Positions 1-9,722 of a stretch of 64,000 bases of DNA are shown one piece after another. The position numbers and the translations under genes are program-made. The DNA is from Cyanobium sp. CZS48M (GTDB lineage: Bacteria > Cyanobacteriota > Cyanobacteriia > PCC-6307 > Cyanobiaceae), in NCBI GenBank assembly GCA_030373145.1, contig JAUCZK010000005.1:62001-126000 (forward strand), written 5' to 3'. The stretch's first letter is position 1, and the number at the start of each line of letters is the position of its first letter. The notes beneath the pieces were generated by a model. It saw only the letters and a list, made by a program, of their open reading frames with translations, did not search any database and was not told where the DNA came from.

Positions 1-1043
1 CGCTGGGGGTGCCCGGCACCCCGTCGCTGGTGGCCCTGCCGCTGCCGGATCAGCTCTTCGACGGGGTGGAGAGGATTCAGATCCTGGCCTGCGGCACCAG
101 CCGCCATGCGGCCCAGGTGGGGGCCTACCTGCTGGAGCAACTGGCGGGACTGCCCACCGCGGTGCACTACGCCAGCGAATTCCGCTACGCGCCGCCGCCG
201 CTGGTGCCCCACACCCTCACCATCGGCGTCACCCAGTCGGGTGAGACCGCCGACACCCTGGCGGCGCTGCAGATGGAGCAGAAGCGCCGGGAGCTGATCG
301 CCGATCCGGCCTTCGCCCCAAGGCTGCTCGGCATCACCAACCGGCCCGAGAGCTCCCTGGGCCGGCTGGTGCCCCACCTGCTCGACATCGGCGCCGGCAT
401 CGAGGTGGGTGTGGCCGCCACCAAGACCTTCCTCGGCCAGCTGCTGGCCTTCTACGGCCTCGCCCTCTCCTTCGCCGAGCGACGCTCCAGCTGCTCCCCG
501 ACCCGGCTGCTCCAGCTGGTGGCCGGGCTGAGGGCCCTGCCCGCCCAGCTGCAGGTGCTGCTGGAGGAGCAGGATCTGCTCTGCGCCGAGCTGGCCCACC
601 AGTTCGCCGACACCCAGGATGTGATCTTCCTGGGCCGTGGCATCAACTTCCCGATCGCCCTCGAAGGGGCCCTGAAGCTCAAGGAGATCAGTTACATCCA
701 TGCCGAGGGCTACCCGGCCGGTGAGATGAAGCACGGCCCGATCGCCCTGCTGGATGCGAGGGTGCCGGTGGTGTCGATCGCGGTACCCGGCAGCGTCTTC
801 GACAAGGTGCTCTCCAACGCCCAGGAGGCCAAGGCCCGTGATGCCCGACTGATCGGTGTGGCCCCGCGCGGCCCCGACACCGAGATCTTCGATGTGCTGC
901 TGCCGGTGCCGGAGGTGGATGAGCTGCTCAGCCCCCTGTTGACCGTGATTCCGATGCAACTTCTCTCTTATCACATCGCCGCCCACCGTGGCCTTGATGT
1001 GGATCAGCCCCGCAATCTGGCCAAGAGCGTCACCGTGGAGTGA
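1..1043 (+). CDS. glmS: glutamine--fructose-6-phosphate aminotransferase (isomerizing), C-terminal SIS domains; 5' end outside window
   Basis: ORF with ILACGTSRHAAQVG, SGETADT and C-terminal DVDQPRNLAKSVTVE; open at window start. Confidence 0.96.
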   Translation, partial: LGVPGTPSLVALPLPDQLFDGVERIQILACGTSRHAAQVGAYLLEQLAGLPTAVHYASEFRYAPPPLVPHTLTIGVTQSGETADTLAALQMEQKRRELIADPAFAPRLLGITNRPESSLGRLVPHLLDIGAGIEVGVAATKTFLGQLLAFYGLALSFAERRSSCSPTRLLQLVAGLRALPAQLQVLLEEQDLLCAELAHQFADTQDVIFLGRGINFPIALEGALKLKEISYIHAEGYPAGEMKHGPIALLDARVPVVSIAVPGSVFDKVLSNAQEAKARDARLIGVAPRGPDTEIFDVLLPVPEVDELLSPLLTVIPMQLLSYHIAAHRGLDVDQPRNLAKSVTVE

Positions 1044-2335
1044 ATCTCAACCTGCTCGCTGCTCTCCTTCCCATGCGCCTGCTCGTTCTGCTGCTGGCCC
1101 TGCTGGCGCTGCTGGCCTTCTTCGCCGCCAGCGAGTTCGCCCTGATTCACCTGCGGCCCAGCCGGGTCAAGGTGCTTGCCGCCGACGGCCACGGCGGTGC
1201 CCTCTCGGTGGAGCGGCTGCAGCAGCGCCTGCGCCGGGTGCTGGTGGCCACCCAGCTGGGGGTGGCCCTGGCGATGGTGGCCCTCGGCTGGGCTGGCCGT
1301 GGTCTGGCGGTGCGGCTCGATCCCGGGGCCGAGCGCCTCTGGGTGGATGTGGCGGTGTTTCTAGGCCTGGTGGGGCTGGCCACCGTGATCGGCGGTGTGG
1401 CCCCCAAAGCCTGGGTGATGCACCGGCCGGAGAGCTCGGCCCTGCAGCTGGCGCCGTTGCTGGAGTGGGTGATCCGTACGCTCTGGCCGCTGTTGATCCT
1501 GGTGGAGCGGTTCGCCAATGGTCTGCTGCGACTGCTGGGTCTGCCGCGCAACTGGGATGAGCTGGTGCCCGCCCTCTCCGCCGGCGAGCTGGAAACCCTG
1601 ATCGAATCCAACAGTGTCACCGGTCTGCTGCCGGATGAGCGCAGCATTCTCGAAGGGGTGTTCTCCCTGCGAGACACCCAGGTGCGGGAGGTGATGGTGC
1701 CCCGCTCCGGCATGGTCACCCTCCCCCTGGAGGTCACCTTCGCCGAGATGATGGAGGCGGTGCACGCCACCGCCCACGCCCGTTTCCCCGTCATCGGTCA
1801 GTCGCTCGATGACGTGCGCGGTGTGCTCGACCTGCGCCGCCTGGCCGAACCGATCGCCCAGGGGCAGCTGCAGGGCGACACGCTCCTGGCCCCCTTCATC
1901 ACCCCGGTGGCACGGGTGCAGGAAACGGTGTCGCTGGCGGTGCTGTTGCCGCTGATCCGCAGCGGTCAGCCCCTGCTGGTGGTGGTGGATGAACATGGCG
2001 GCACCGAGGGCCTGGTGACGGTGGCTGACCTCACCAGCGAGATCGTCGGCGATGAGGATGATCTGATCACGATCCGCCAGAACCTGCAGCGCCTTCAGGA
2101 CGACACCTGGCTGGTGGCGGGCGATCTGGAGATCTTCGAGCTCAACCGCCAGCTCGACCTCGCCCTGCCGGAGGCCGACGGCCACCACACGCTGGCGGGC
2201 TTCATGCTGGAGCGGCTGCAGCACATCCCGGCCCCCGGCGAGAGCCTGCGCTGGAAAGGACACCAGTTCGAGATCAGCGCCATGGACGGCCCCCGCATCG
2301 AGCGGGTTCAGATCACCCGCCGCGCCTCCGACTGA
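1040..2335 (+). CDS. CNNM/hemolysin (CorC/TlyC-like) membrane protein with DUF21 and CBS domains
   Basis: N-terminal TM segments, VREVMVPRSGM, CBS-like repeats, DEHGGTEGLVTVADL. Confidence 0.9.
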   Translation: MNLNLLAALLPMRLLVLLLALLALLAFFAASEFALIHLRPSRVKVLAADGHGGALSVERLQQRLRRVLVATQLGVALAMVALGWAGRGLAVRLDPGAERLWVDVAVFLGLVGLATVIGGVAPKAWVMHRPESSALQLAPLLEWVIRTLWPLLILVERFANGLLRLLGLPRNWDELVPALSAGELETLIESNSVTGLLPDERSILEGVFSLRDTQVREVMVPRSGMVTLPLEVTFAEMMEAVHATAHARFPVIGQSLDDVRGVLDLRRLAEPIAQGQLQGDTLLAPFITPVARVQETVSLAVLLPLIRSGQPLLVVVDEHGGTEGLVTVADLTSEIVGDEDDLITIRQNLQRLQDDTWLVAGDLEIFELNRQLDLALPEADGHHTLAGFMLERLQHIPAPGESLRWKGHQFEISAMDGPRIERVQITRRASD

Positions 2336-2437
2336 GGCAACGCCTCAACAGCGCTGACGCAACCGGAGCGGATGATCATTGATAATGCCTGCACTGGAAC
2401 GCTGGGAGATCACGTTGGCGGGTGTGCTGGTGCGGCG

Positions 2438-3445
2438 ATGAGCAGCGATCCCATCACCCCGGTCAAGGTGGGGGTCATCGGCATCGGCAACATGGGGTGG
2501 CACCATGCCAGGGTCCTGAGCCTGTTGCGGGACGCCGAGCTGGTGGGAGTGGCCGATCCCGATCAGCGCCGCGGCCAGCTGGCCATTGAGCAGTTCGGCT
2601 GCCGCTGGTTCGAGAACTTCGACGACCTGCTGCCTGAGGTCGAGGCGGTCTGCATTGCCGTGCCCACCCTGCTGCACCACCGGGTGGGCATGGCCTGCCT
2701 CCAGGCCGGTCTGCATGTGCTGATCGAGAAGCCGATCGCCGCCAGCCAGGAGGAGGCCAGCGCCCTGATCGGGGCGGCGGAACTGGCGGGTCGCCAGCTT
2801 CAGGTGGGCCACATCGAGCGCTTCAACCCCGCCTTCCGCGAACTGCTCAAGGTGGTGGCTAACGAAGAAGTGGTGGTGCTGGAGGCACGGCGCCACAGCC
2901 CCCATGCCGATCGCGCCAACGATGTCTCGGTGGTGCTTGATCTGATGATTCACGACATCGATCTGGTGCTTGAGCTGGCCGGCTCCCAGGTGGTGCGGCT
3001 GGCGGCGGCGGGCGGGCGCAGTTCCGAGGGCCCGATCGACTACGTCAATGCCACCCTTGGCTTCAGCAACGGGGTGGTGGCCAGCCTCACGGCCAGCAAG
3101 ATGGCCCACCGCAAGATCCGCAGCCTCAGCGCCCATTGCCGCGCCAGCCTGGTGGAAACCGATTTCCTCAACCGCCGGCTGCACATCCACCGCCGCGCCC
3201 ATGAGTGGGTCTCTGCCGACCACGGCGAGTTGCTCTATCGCAATGATGGCTTCATCGAGGAAGTGAGCACCACCTCGATTGAGCCGCTCTATGCCGAGCT
3301 GGAGCACTTCCTCCTCTGTCTGCGCGGCCGGGAGGTGCCGGCCGTCGATGGCCAGCAGGCCTCCAGGGCGCTGATGCTCGCCAACCTGATCGAGCTGGCG
3401 GTGGATCAGCCCTCGCTCTGCATGGCCCTCGACGCACCGATCTGA
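2438..3445 (+). CDS. Gfo/Idh/MocA family oxidoreductase
   Basis: Rossmann VGVIGIGNMGWHHARVL; EKPIA motif; internal start MSSDPITPVK preferred over ORF start 2372. Confidence 0.88.
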   Translation: MSSDPITPVKVGVIGIGNMGWHHARVLSLLRDAELVGVADPDQRRGQLAIEQFGCRWFENFDDLLPEVEAVCIAVPTLLHHRVGMACLQAGLHVLIEKPIAASQEEASALIGAAELAGRQLQVGHIERFNPAFRELLKVVANEEVVVLEARRHSPHADRANDVSVVLDLMIHDIDLVLELAGSQVVRLAAAGGRSSEGPIDYVNATLGFSNGVVASLTASKMAHRKIRSLSAHCRASLVETDFLNRRLHIHRRAHEWVSADHGELLYRNDGFIEEVSTTSIEPLYAELEHFLLCLRGREVPAVDGQQASRALMLANLIELAVDQPSLCMALDAPI

Positions 3446-6400
3446 GCACCGCCGGCGGCCCCGTCCGCGACCTCGGTGAGGTCGCGCAGAGCAAGGATCT
3501 GCCAGCGGCGGCAGCAGGCTGGAGACGAGGCATAGAACAGATCCCAGGCCGCTGATTTCTGCTGGGCATAGTCCTCCCCAGCCAGCTCAGGATGGGTCTG
3601 CTGCCAGCCCACCCGCACCGCGTGGCCGATCACCACATCAAGGGCTAGGTAGTCGTCGAAGCGCACCTGGGTGTTGGCCCCCACGAACACCACCAGCGAG
3701 AGCAGGGTCTCGGTGCAGAGCTGGCGGTATTCCGGCGCCTCGATCTTGTTGAGCAGGTGCTCCACGACGGCGGCGAAGTTGCGCTCGCCAGGGGTCTTCT
3801 CCGAGAGCAGGGGCTCGCTCACCAGGCGGTTGCGGCGCTCCAGCTTGTCGCCGATCACCAGGCCGCGGCAGTGGTGCAGCAGATCCCAGATGCCGGCGTA
3901 GAAGTCGCGCGGGACCCGCTGCAGGGCCCCCAGGCGCTGGCGGTGCTGCATCCAACCGCAGCCACTGCCCAGGGGCAGGTCGTCGAGGGGGTCGGGCACC
4001 TCCCAGAGCACCCGCCCGCTCAGGTGGAGCTGTTCCTTGCGGCGCAGGGCCTCGCGGGCATGCTCCACATCCGCCAGCACCGTGCGCAGGCGGCGGCGGA
4101 TGGCGTGGGGCGGCAGATCGCAGAGCGCTTCGAAGGCGTCGTCGGCGGTGAGATCCCGCTCGGCCGCCAGCTCGCCGGTGAGCAGCAGCAGCAGCTGCCC
4201 CAGCTGGATCGTCAGGCTGCCGCTGAGCAGCTCCGGCTCCGAGCGGCCCAGGCCGTCGAGGGCCAGCAGCAGTTCCTGCTGCAGCATCCACTCGCGGCCG
4301 TCGTCGCCGCTGAAGCGGCGGATCATGGCGCCGATCATCGCGCTGCCCTGGGGCTGGCTGATCAAGGAGTCATGGGTGTAGTTCCGACCCACCACCACCT
4401 GCTTCTGGCGCACCAGGATGTCGGTGAGGGCATCCTCCAGTTGGGGATGCACCAGCTGCATCAGACCGGCGCAGCGCCGCACCACGTTCCAGTCGCCCTC
4501 CGCCAGGCCCCGCCGGTAGATCTCCTCCACCAGCGCCTGCAGCTTCAGCGGTCCGGCGCTGGCTGGGCCCTGCAGGATCGCGCTCTGCCCCAGCCGCTGC
4601 ACCAGCTGCTCAAGCACCTCTGCCTGCTCCGGCAGCGAGGTGCTGCGCCAGAGCAGATCCGCCAGGCCGGGGATGGCGATGTCCTCCAGTTCCTGCTCCT
4701 GCTGGATCGTCAGCGGCTGCTGGCTGGTGCTGCTGCGCAGCACCGGGGCCGCCGACTGGCTGCGCCTGGCCGGCGGCTGCTCCAGCAGTGGCGGCAGCTC
4801 CTCCCAGCAGACCTGATCGATCAATCCCTCCAGGCGATCGAGCTGCACCGGCACCCCCTCCACCAGGCCGCTGCGCAGGGAGTCCCCCAGGCGGATCAGG
4901 GCGGCGGGATCGCGCTGAAAGGGGCTGGCGGCCAGGGGGATCAGCAGCAGGGGCAGGCCATCGCCGCGCCACTGCCGCTGCAGCAGCCGCAGTTCGCTGG
5001 CCACCGTGTCTGCCAGCTGTTCGGGGTCGTCCGCCAGGTAGAAGGTGCCCTCCTCCAGCACCGAGGGCAGGAAGGCCATCATCTCGTCGCTGCCAGCGTC
5101 GCCCTTGCCGGCGGGGCTGCGGTAGAGCAGCGCCGTGGCCATGGTTTCCATCCGCACCGGGGGATAGCCACTGAGGCCGAGCCTGCTGTTGGCACCCACC
5201 GAGGCCATGCGTCGGCCCAGCTCCCTGGAGCTGGCCACCCGCACCGAACCCTGGGCGTGGGTCACCGGCAGGCCGGCCTGCTCCAGCGCCGCGGCGATGG
5301 ACTCATTCTCGGGCACCAGGGCCACCAGCACCCGCTCGGCCCCCAGCGGAGCCGGCAGGCGCCGGTGGCTGGGATCGATGTCCTCCGGTGTCAGCAGACC
5401 GTGGAGCAGCAGGTCCCCCAGCCAGGTGAGGCTCTGGGTCCAGAGCAGGGGGACGTTCTCATTGGCGATCCGCTCCTGGGTGCCGGGATGGAGCCGCTCC
5501 GCCTCAATCGCCTCGGCCGGCACCAGGTAGAGCTCGGGCAGCTCGGGCACGCCATCGACGTCCACGCTCACCGCCTCCAGGCGCCGCCGCCAGTGCCAGG
5601 CCTCCCCCCAGCGTTCCTCACAGCAGGCCGTGACCAGCTCATAGGCGAAGAACAGGGGCCATTCACACTCGATGCCCTCGAACTGGGCCAGTTCCTCCGG
5701 CTGGTAGTGCAACCGTTCGTGGTCTTCCACCAGGGTCTGGTGGCCGTCACGGCGAAAGCGCTTGTAGCCGTAGGCGCCACCGAGGTCGCGGCGGATCTTG
5801 CGGCGGGTGCGCTCCACCAGCTCGGGGTCTTCGACCGCCCAGGCGGGGTAGCCGATCACCGAGAGGCAGGCGCTGTCCACCTCCTTGCTGGCCGACTCCC
5901 GCGGCAGCAGGGCCTGCAGGGCCCGCCGCAGCCGCACGATCGCCGGATGGGGGATGTGCAGGCAGCAGCTGCCGTCGCCATGGGGGCCGTAGAGGTCGAG
6001 GCCCTCCAGGGCTTCCAGAGCCGCCTTGACCATGCCGATCGAGCTGGCGTTGCGTTCCGGTTCGCCGTGGTTGCCCTTGTCGCCCCGCTCCCAGATGCCG
6101 TAGTCGGCGATCCGGTAGGCCCGGGCCACGTAATACACGAGGTTTTGCAGAAAATCGCGCTCATGGCTGCTCTGTACCACCACCAGCCCAGCCCGGGTCA
6201 GCTGGGCCAGCTGCAGCAGATAGAGGGCCGTGGCGTCGAGCTGCAGGTGGCCCCAGCCGTCGTCGGCAACCACTGGGTGGCCTGTGCCGGTGTCGAACTT
6301 GGCGTGGATGGCATCAAGCCGGTCGAGGCTGCGCTTGAAGCGCTCCACTTTCGGCGCCTGGCGCAGCATGACGGTGAGCAGGCCGCGCATCAGCTGCAGC

Positions 6401-6717
6401 ACCCGCTGATTCAGCTCATGGCTTCGGGTGCAGGGTCCGTTCAGGCGGCGGTGGGCCTGGGCCAGCCCCCAGACGCACTGGATCGAGTAGACGCAGTCGC
6501 GCACCCAGGCATCTCCGTAGTTGCCGTGCACGGTGTTGGCGGTGCTGGCGGGCAGCAGGCCGGTGATCGGATGCTGGCGCGCCAGCACCACCCGCTCGAT
6601 CTGGTCATCGAGGTGGCGCAACAGCTCGCGGGCGTCCTCATCGCTGAGCTGGCGCGGACCCAGCTGCTCCTGCAGGGGCGGCTCCAGTCCGCCGTCGCTG
6701 GTCCACTCGTTCGTCAT
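3406..6717 (-). CDS. glycoside hydrolase family 15 / phosphorylase kinase alpha-like protein
   Basis: 1103 aa, STANTVHGNYGDAWVRDCVYSIQCVWGLA and GKGNHGEPERNASSIGMVKAALEAL typical of this cyanobacterial family. Confidence 0.82.
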   Translation of the reverse strand: MTNEWTSDGGLEPPLQEQLGPRQLSDEDARELLRHLDDQIERVVLARQHPITGLLPASTANTVHGNYGDAWVRDCVYSIQCVWGLAQAHRRLNGPCTRSHELNQRVLQLMRGLLTVMLRQAPKVERFKRSLDRLDAIHAKFDTGTGHPVVADDGWGHLQLDATALYLLQLAQLTRAGLVVVQSSHERDFLQNLVYYVARAYRIADYGIWERGDKGNHGEPERNASSIGMVKAALEALEGLDLYGPHGDGSCCLHIPHPAIVRLRRALQALLPRESASKEVDSACLSVIGYPAWAVEDPELVERTRRKIRRDLGGAYGYKRFRRDGHQTLVEDHERLHYQPEELAQFEGIECEWPLFFAYELVTACCEERWGEAWHWRRRLEAVSVDVDGVPELPELYLVPAEAIEAERLHPGTQERIANENVPLLWTQSLTWLGDLLLHGLLTPEDIDPSHRRLPAPLGAERVLVALVPENESIAAALEQAGLPVTHAQGSVRVASSRELGRRMASVGANSRLGLSGYPPVRMETMATALLYRSPAGKGDAGSDEMMAFLPSVLEEGTFYLADDPEQLADTVASELRLLQRQWRGDGLPLLLIPLAASPFQRDPAALIRLGDSLRSGLVEGVPVQLDRLEGLIDQVCWEELPPLLEQPPARRSQSAAPVLRSSTSQQPLTIQQEQELEDIAIPGLADLLWRSTSLPEQAEVLEQLVQRLGQSAILQGPASAGPLKLQALVEEIYRRGLAEGDWNVVRRCAGLMQLVHPQLEDALTDILVRQKQVVVGRNYTHDSLISQPQGSAMIGAMIRRFSGDDGREWMLQQELLLALDGLGRSEPELLSGSLTIQLGQLLLLLTGELAAERDLTADDAFEALCDLPPHAIRRRLRTVLADVEHAREALRRKEQLHLSGRVLWEVPDPLDDLPLGSGCGWMQHRQRLGALQRVPRDFYAGIWDLLHHCRGLVIGDKLERRNRLVSEPLLSEKTPGERNFAAVVEHLLNKIEAPEYRQLCTETLLSLVVFVGANTQVRFDDYLALDVVIGHAVRVGWQQTHPELAGEDYAQQKSAAWDLFYASSPACCRRWQILALRDLTEVADGAAGGAQIGASRAMQSEG

Positions 6718-6811
6718 GGTCGGCCTGGCAGCGAGGTTGATGGAGGGATCTGCGCCGCAGATGGGTACTCTGCCTGGACTCTCCCCTGCGGTTCGAAGGG
6801 ACCTGGCCGTG

Positions 6812-7543
6812 ATGGTGACGGAAACTCAGGTTCCCGCTGGCCTGCGCTCGAAGGTGCTGGGGCTGCCGATCGATGTCTGCGCTGATGTGGCCGAGGCCGC
6901 CCTGGCGCTGCACGGCCGCGGCGGTGGCCAGATCGTCACCCTCAACGCCGAGATGACGATGGCGGCCCTCGAGGATCCGGCCCTCGGGGATGTGATCCGT
7001 GCCGCCGAGCTGGTGATCCCCGATGGGGCCGGGGTGGTCTGGGCCCTGGGGCGGCAGGGGCACCGGGTGCGGCGCAGCCCGGGCATCGAGCTGGCCGATC
7101 AGCTGCTGGTGGAGGCCGCCGAGCGCGGCTGGCGGGTGGCTTTGGTGGGGGCGTCTCCTGAGGTGATGGAGCGCCTGAAGGAGCGGCTGCTGCTGCGTCT
7201 GCCGGGCCTGGATCTCATCGCCACAGTGCACGGCTATCAGCCCGCCGAAGCCTGGCCGGGGCTGGAGACCAGCCTGCAGGCCAGCCAGCCGGATCTGGTG
7301 CTGGCGGCCCTGGGGGTCCCCCGCCAGGAGATCTGGATCCAGCGCCTGCATCGGGGCCAGCCCGGCCTCTGGATGGGGGTGGGCGGCAGCTTCGATGTCT
7401 GGGCAGGAACCAAAAAAAGGGCCCCCGGCTGGATGGGGGCCCTGCAGATTGAATGGTTGTACCGGTTGATCCAGGAACCGAGCCGCTGGCGGCGGATGCT
7501 GGCCCTGCCCGCCTTTGCCTGGGCAGTGCTGCGGGGCGGCTGA
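6812..7543 (+). CDS. WecG/TagA/CpsF family glycosyltransferase
   Basis: LNAEMTMAALEDP, IPDGAGVVWA, GVGGSFDVWAGTKKRAPGWM; in-frame ATG at 6812. Confidence 0.9.
   Translation: MVTETQVPAGLRSKVLGLPIDVCADVAEAALALHGRGGGQIVTLNAEMTMAALEDPALGDVIRAAELVIPDGAGVVWALGRQGHRVRRSPGIELADQLLVEAAERGWRVALVGASPEVMERLKERLLLRLPGLDLIATVHGYQPAEAWPGLETSLQASQPDLVLAALGVPRQEIWIQRLHRGQPGLWMGVGGSFDVWAGTKKRAPGWMGALQIEWLYRLIQEPSRWRRMLALPAFAWAVLRGG
7409..7443 (-). terminator. intrinsic terminator downstream of psbK, inside the wecG-like CDS
   Basis: minus-strand agggccccc-atccagcc-gggggccct followed by ttttttt (A-run 7412-7418 on plus). Confidence 0.8.
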
Positions 7544-7546
7544 AGG

Positions 7547-7699
7547 TCAGCGGAAGCCGACGGAGGCCTGCCAGACGAAGGCCAGCAGCAGGAAGAACAG
7601 GGGGATGATCGGCAGGATGTCGACCAGGGGACCAAAGGCCTGGTAGGCCTCGGGAAGCTCGGCCAGGGTGGTGGCGGTGATCAGTGTGGAGAAGACCAT
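7547..7699 (-). CDS. psbK: photosystem II reaction center protein K precursor
   Basis: [36 protein letters not shown]. Confidence 0.95.
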   Translation of the reverse strand: MVFSTLITATTLAELPEAYQAFGPLVDILPIIPLFFLLLAFVWQASVGFR

Positions 7700-7733
7700 C
7701 CCTGAACGTCGAAATCGTGATATGGGCTGGACG

Positions 7734-8879
7734 CTACCACGTGTGAGCGGCCGTGGAGCTGGGCTCCCAGGGAGTGAAATCCTCTGCAAAACAGCCCTCG
7801 CGGATGGCCGTGGCCATGGCTGCGCTGAAGCGCATCAGCTGGGTGAGGTTGTGCAGGCTGAGCAGGATCCGGCCCAGCAGTTCGCCGCTGCGGAACAGGT
7901 GGTGCAGATAGGCCCGGCTGTGGCCGGTGCAGGCCGGACAGGCGCAGCTGGAATCCAGTGGGCTGTGGTCGTGGCGGAAGCGGGCATTGCGCAGGTTCCA
8001 GCGCTCGCCCCCCACCAGGGCGGTGCCGTGCCGTCCCAGGCGGGTGGGCAGCACGCAGTCGAAGAGGTCGATGCCCTGGGCCACGGCGATCGCCATCTCC
8101 CGCAGGCTGCCCACCCCCATCAGGTAGCGGGGGCGATCTCGGGGCAGCAGCGGCGCCAGCTGGCGCACGATCTGGTGCATCGACTCCACCGGCTCGCCAA
8201 CGCTCACGCCGCCGATGGCGATGCCGGGCAGGTCCATGGCGCTCACCGTCCGTGCCGCCTGCTCGCGCAGATGGGGGAAAGTGCCCCCCTGGACGATGCC
8301 GAACAGGGCTTGGTCGCGGCGATCGTGGCTGGCGACGCAGCGCTGCAGCCAGGCGTGGGTGCGGCGGCAGGCTTCGGCTACGTCGTTTTCACTGGCGGGA
8401 TAGGGCGGACATTGATCGAAGGCCATGGCCACATCGGCCCCGAGCGCCATCTGGATCTGCATCGAACGCTCCGGTGTGAGGCTGATGCGCGAGCCGTCCC
8501 GGGGCGAGCGGAACACCACCCCCTCGTCGCTGATGACGTTGATGTCACCGAGGCTGAACACCTGGAACCCACCCGAATCGGTGAGCAGGGGCCCATCCCA
8601 GCCCATGAAGCGGTGCAGCCCACCGGCTTCCGCCACGATGTCCTCCCCGGGCTGGAGGTGCAGGTGATAGGTGTTGGCGAGCACCATCTGGGCGCCGGTG
8701 GCCGCCAGCTGGGCCGGGGTCACCCCCTTGACGGTGCCCAGGGTGCCCACCGGCATGAAGCGGGGCGTCTCGATGTTGCCGTGGGGGGTGCGGAAGACGC
8801 CGCAGCGGGCCTGGGTCCTGGGGCAGTGGGCCGTCGCCTCGAACCGGAAAGAGTCGGCCGCTGCGGCGGAGCGGGTCAC
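7734..8879 (-). CDS. tgt: tRNA-guanine (queuine) transglycosylase
   Basis: [43 protein letters not shown]. Confidence 0.96.
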   Translation of the reverse strand: MTRSAAAADSFRFEATAHCPRTQARCGVFRTPHGNIETPRFMPVGTLGTVKGVTPAQLAATGAQMVLANTYHLHLQPGEDIVAEAGGLHRFMGWDGPLLTDSGGFQVFSLGDINVISDEGVVFRSPRDGSRISLTPERSMQIQMALGADVAMAFDQCPPYPASENDVAEACRRTHAWLQRCVASHDRRDQALFGIVQGGTFPHLREQAARTVSAMDLPGIAIGGVSVGEPVESMHQIVRQLAPLLPRDRPRYLMGVGSLREMAIAVAQGIDLFDCVLPTRLGRHGTALVGGERWNLRNARFRHDHSPLDSSCACPACTGHSRAYLHHLFRSGELLGRILLSLHNLTQLMRFSAAMATAIREGCFAEDFTPWEPSSTAAHTW

Positions 8880-8932
8880 GGCGGCTGGAACAGTTCGGGA
8901 CTGAACCTAGATCGCGTCCCGGGGGCTGGCCG

Positions 8933-9712
8933 ATGAGGCCCCCGGCGGCGCCCCCCTGGCTGCGGGACCTGGCCGGGGCCTGGATCTTCTACACGGTGCT
9001 GCCCGCCTGGCCGCGGCCCCAGCCCCGTTTCGAGCGCATGGCCCGCTTCGCCCCCTGGATCGGACTGCTGCAGGGACTGCTGCAGGGCCTGCTCTGGTGC
9101 CTGGCCGAAGCCTGGCTGCCGGCAGGGGCCCGCGTGGCCCTGGTGCTGGCCCTGGGCCTCTGGCTCACGGGAGGCATCCATGCCGATGGGGTGATGGACA
9201 CCGGCGATGGTCTGGCGGCCGGCGATCGGGCCCTGGAGGCCATGGAGGACAGCCGGGTGGGGGCCAGCGGCGTACTCGCCCTGCTGCAGGTGCTGCTGCT
9301 GCGGACGGCGGCGCTGCTCACCCTCGCGGAGCTGAATCTCGGACCCCTGCTGGCCCTTGCCCTGGTCTGGGCCGGGGTGTGGGGCCGCATCGCCCCGTTG
9401 CTGGCCATCCAGCACTTTGCCTATCTGCGCCCCGCCGGCACAGCGGCCTTCCATCAGCGCCACTGGCTCGGCCTTCGCCGGGAGCTCAGGCCCGCGCTGC
9501 TGTTGCTGCTGCCGCTCTCTCTGGTGGGGGCGTCGATGGGCTGGCCCTGGCAGGGCTGGCTGGGTCTGCTGCCGGCCTGGTTGCTGCCGCTGGCTCTGGG
9601 CCGCCGCCTGGGGGGGCACAGCGGCGACAGCTACGGCGCCTGCGTGGAATGGGTGGAGTCGTTGACGCTGCTGCTGCTGGCCCTGGCGGCTCTGGTGGCC
9701 GGGGCCGGCTAG
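8933..9712 (+). CDS. cobS: adenosylcobinamide-GDP ribazoletransferase
   Basis: GGIHADGVMDTGDGLAAGDRALEAMEDSRVGASGV. Confidence 0.93.
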   Translation: MRPPAAPPWLRDLAGAWIFYTVLPAWPRPQPRFERMARFAPWIGLLQGLLQGLLWCLAEAWLPAGARVALVLALGLWLTGGIHADGVMDTGDGLAAGDRALEAMEDSRVGASGVLALLQVLLLRTAALLTLAELNLGPLLALALVWAGVWGRIAPLLAIQHFAYLRPAGTAAFHQRHWLGLRRELRPALLLLLPLSLVGASMGWPWQGWLGLLPAWLLPLALGRRLGGHSGDSYGACVEWVESLTLLLLALAALVAGAG

Positions 9713-9722
9713 GCGCTTCGCT

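Noticed and set aside
3757-6885. 1042-aa plus-strand ORF
   Set aside because: Antisense to the GH15-like gene; low-complexity Q/H/G/A-rich translation typical of the complement of high-GC coding DNA.
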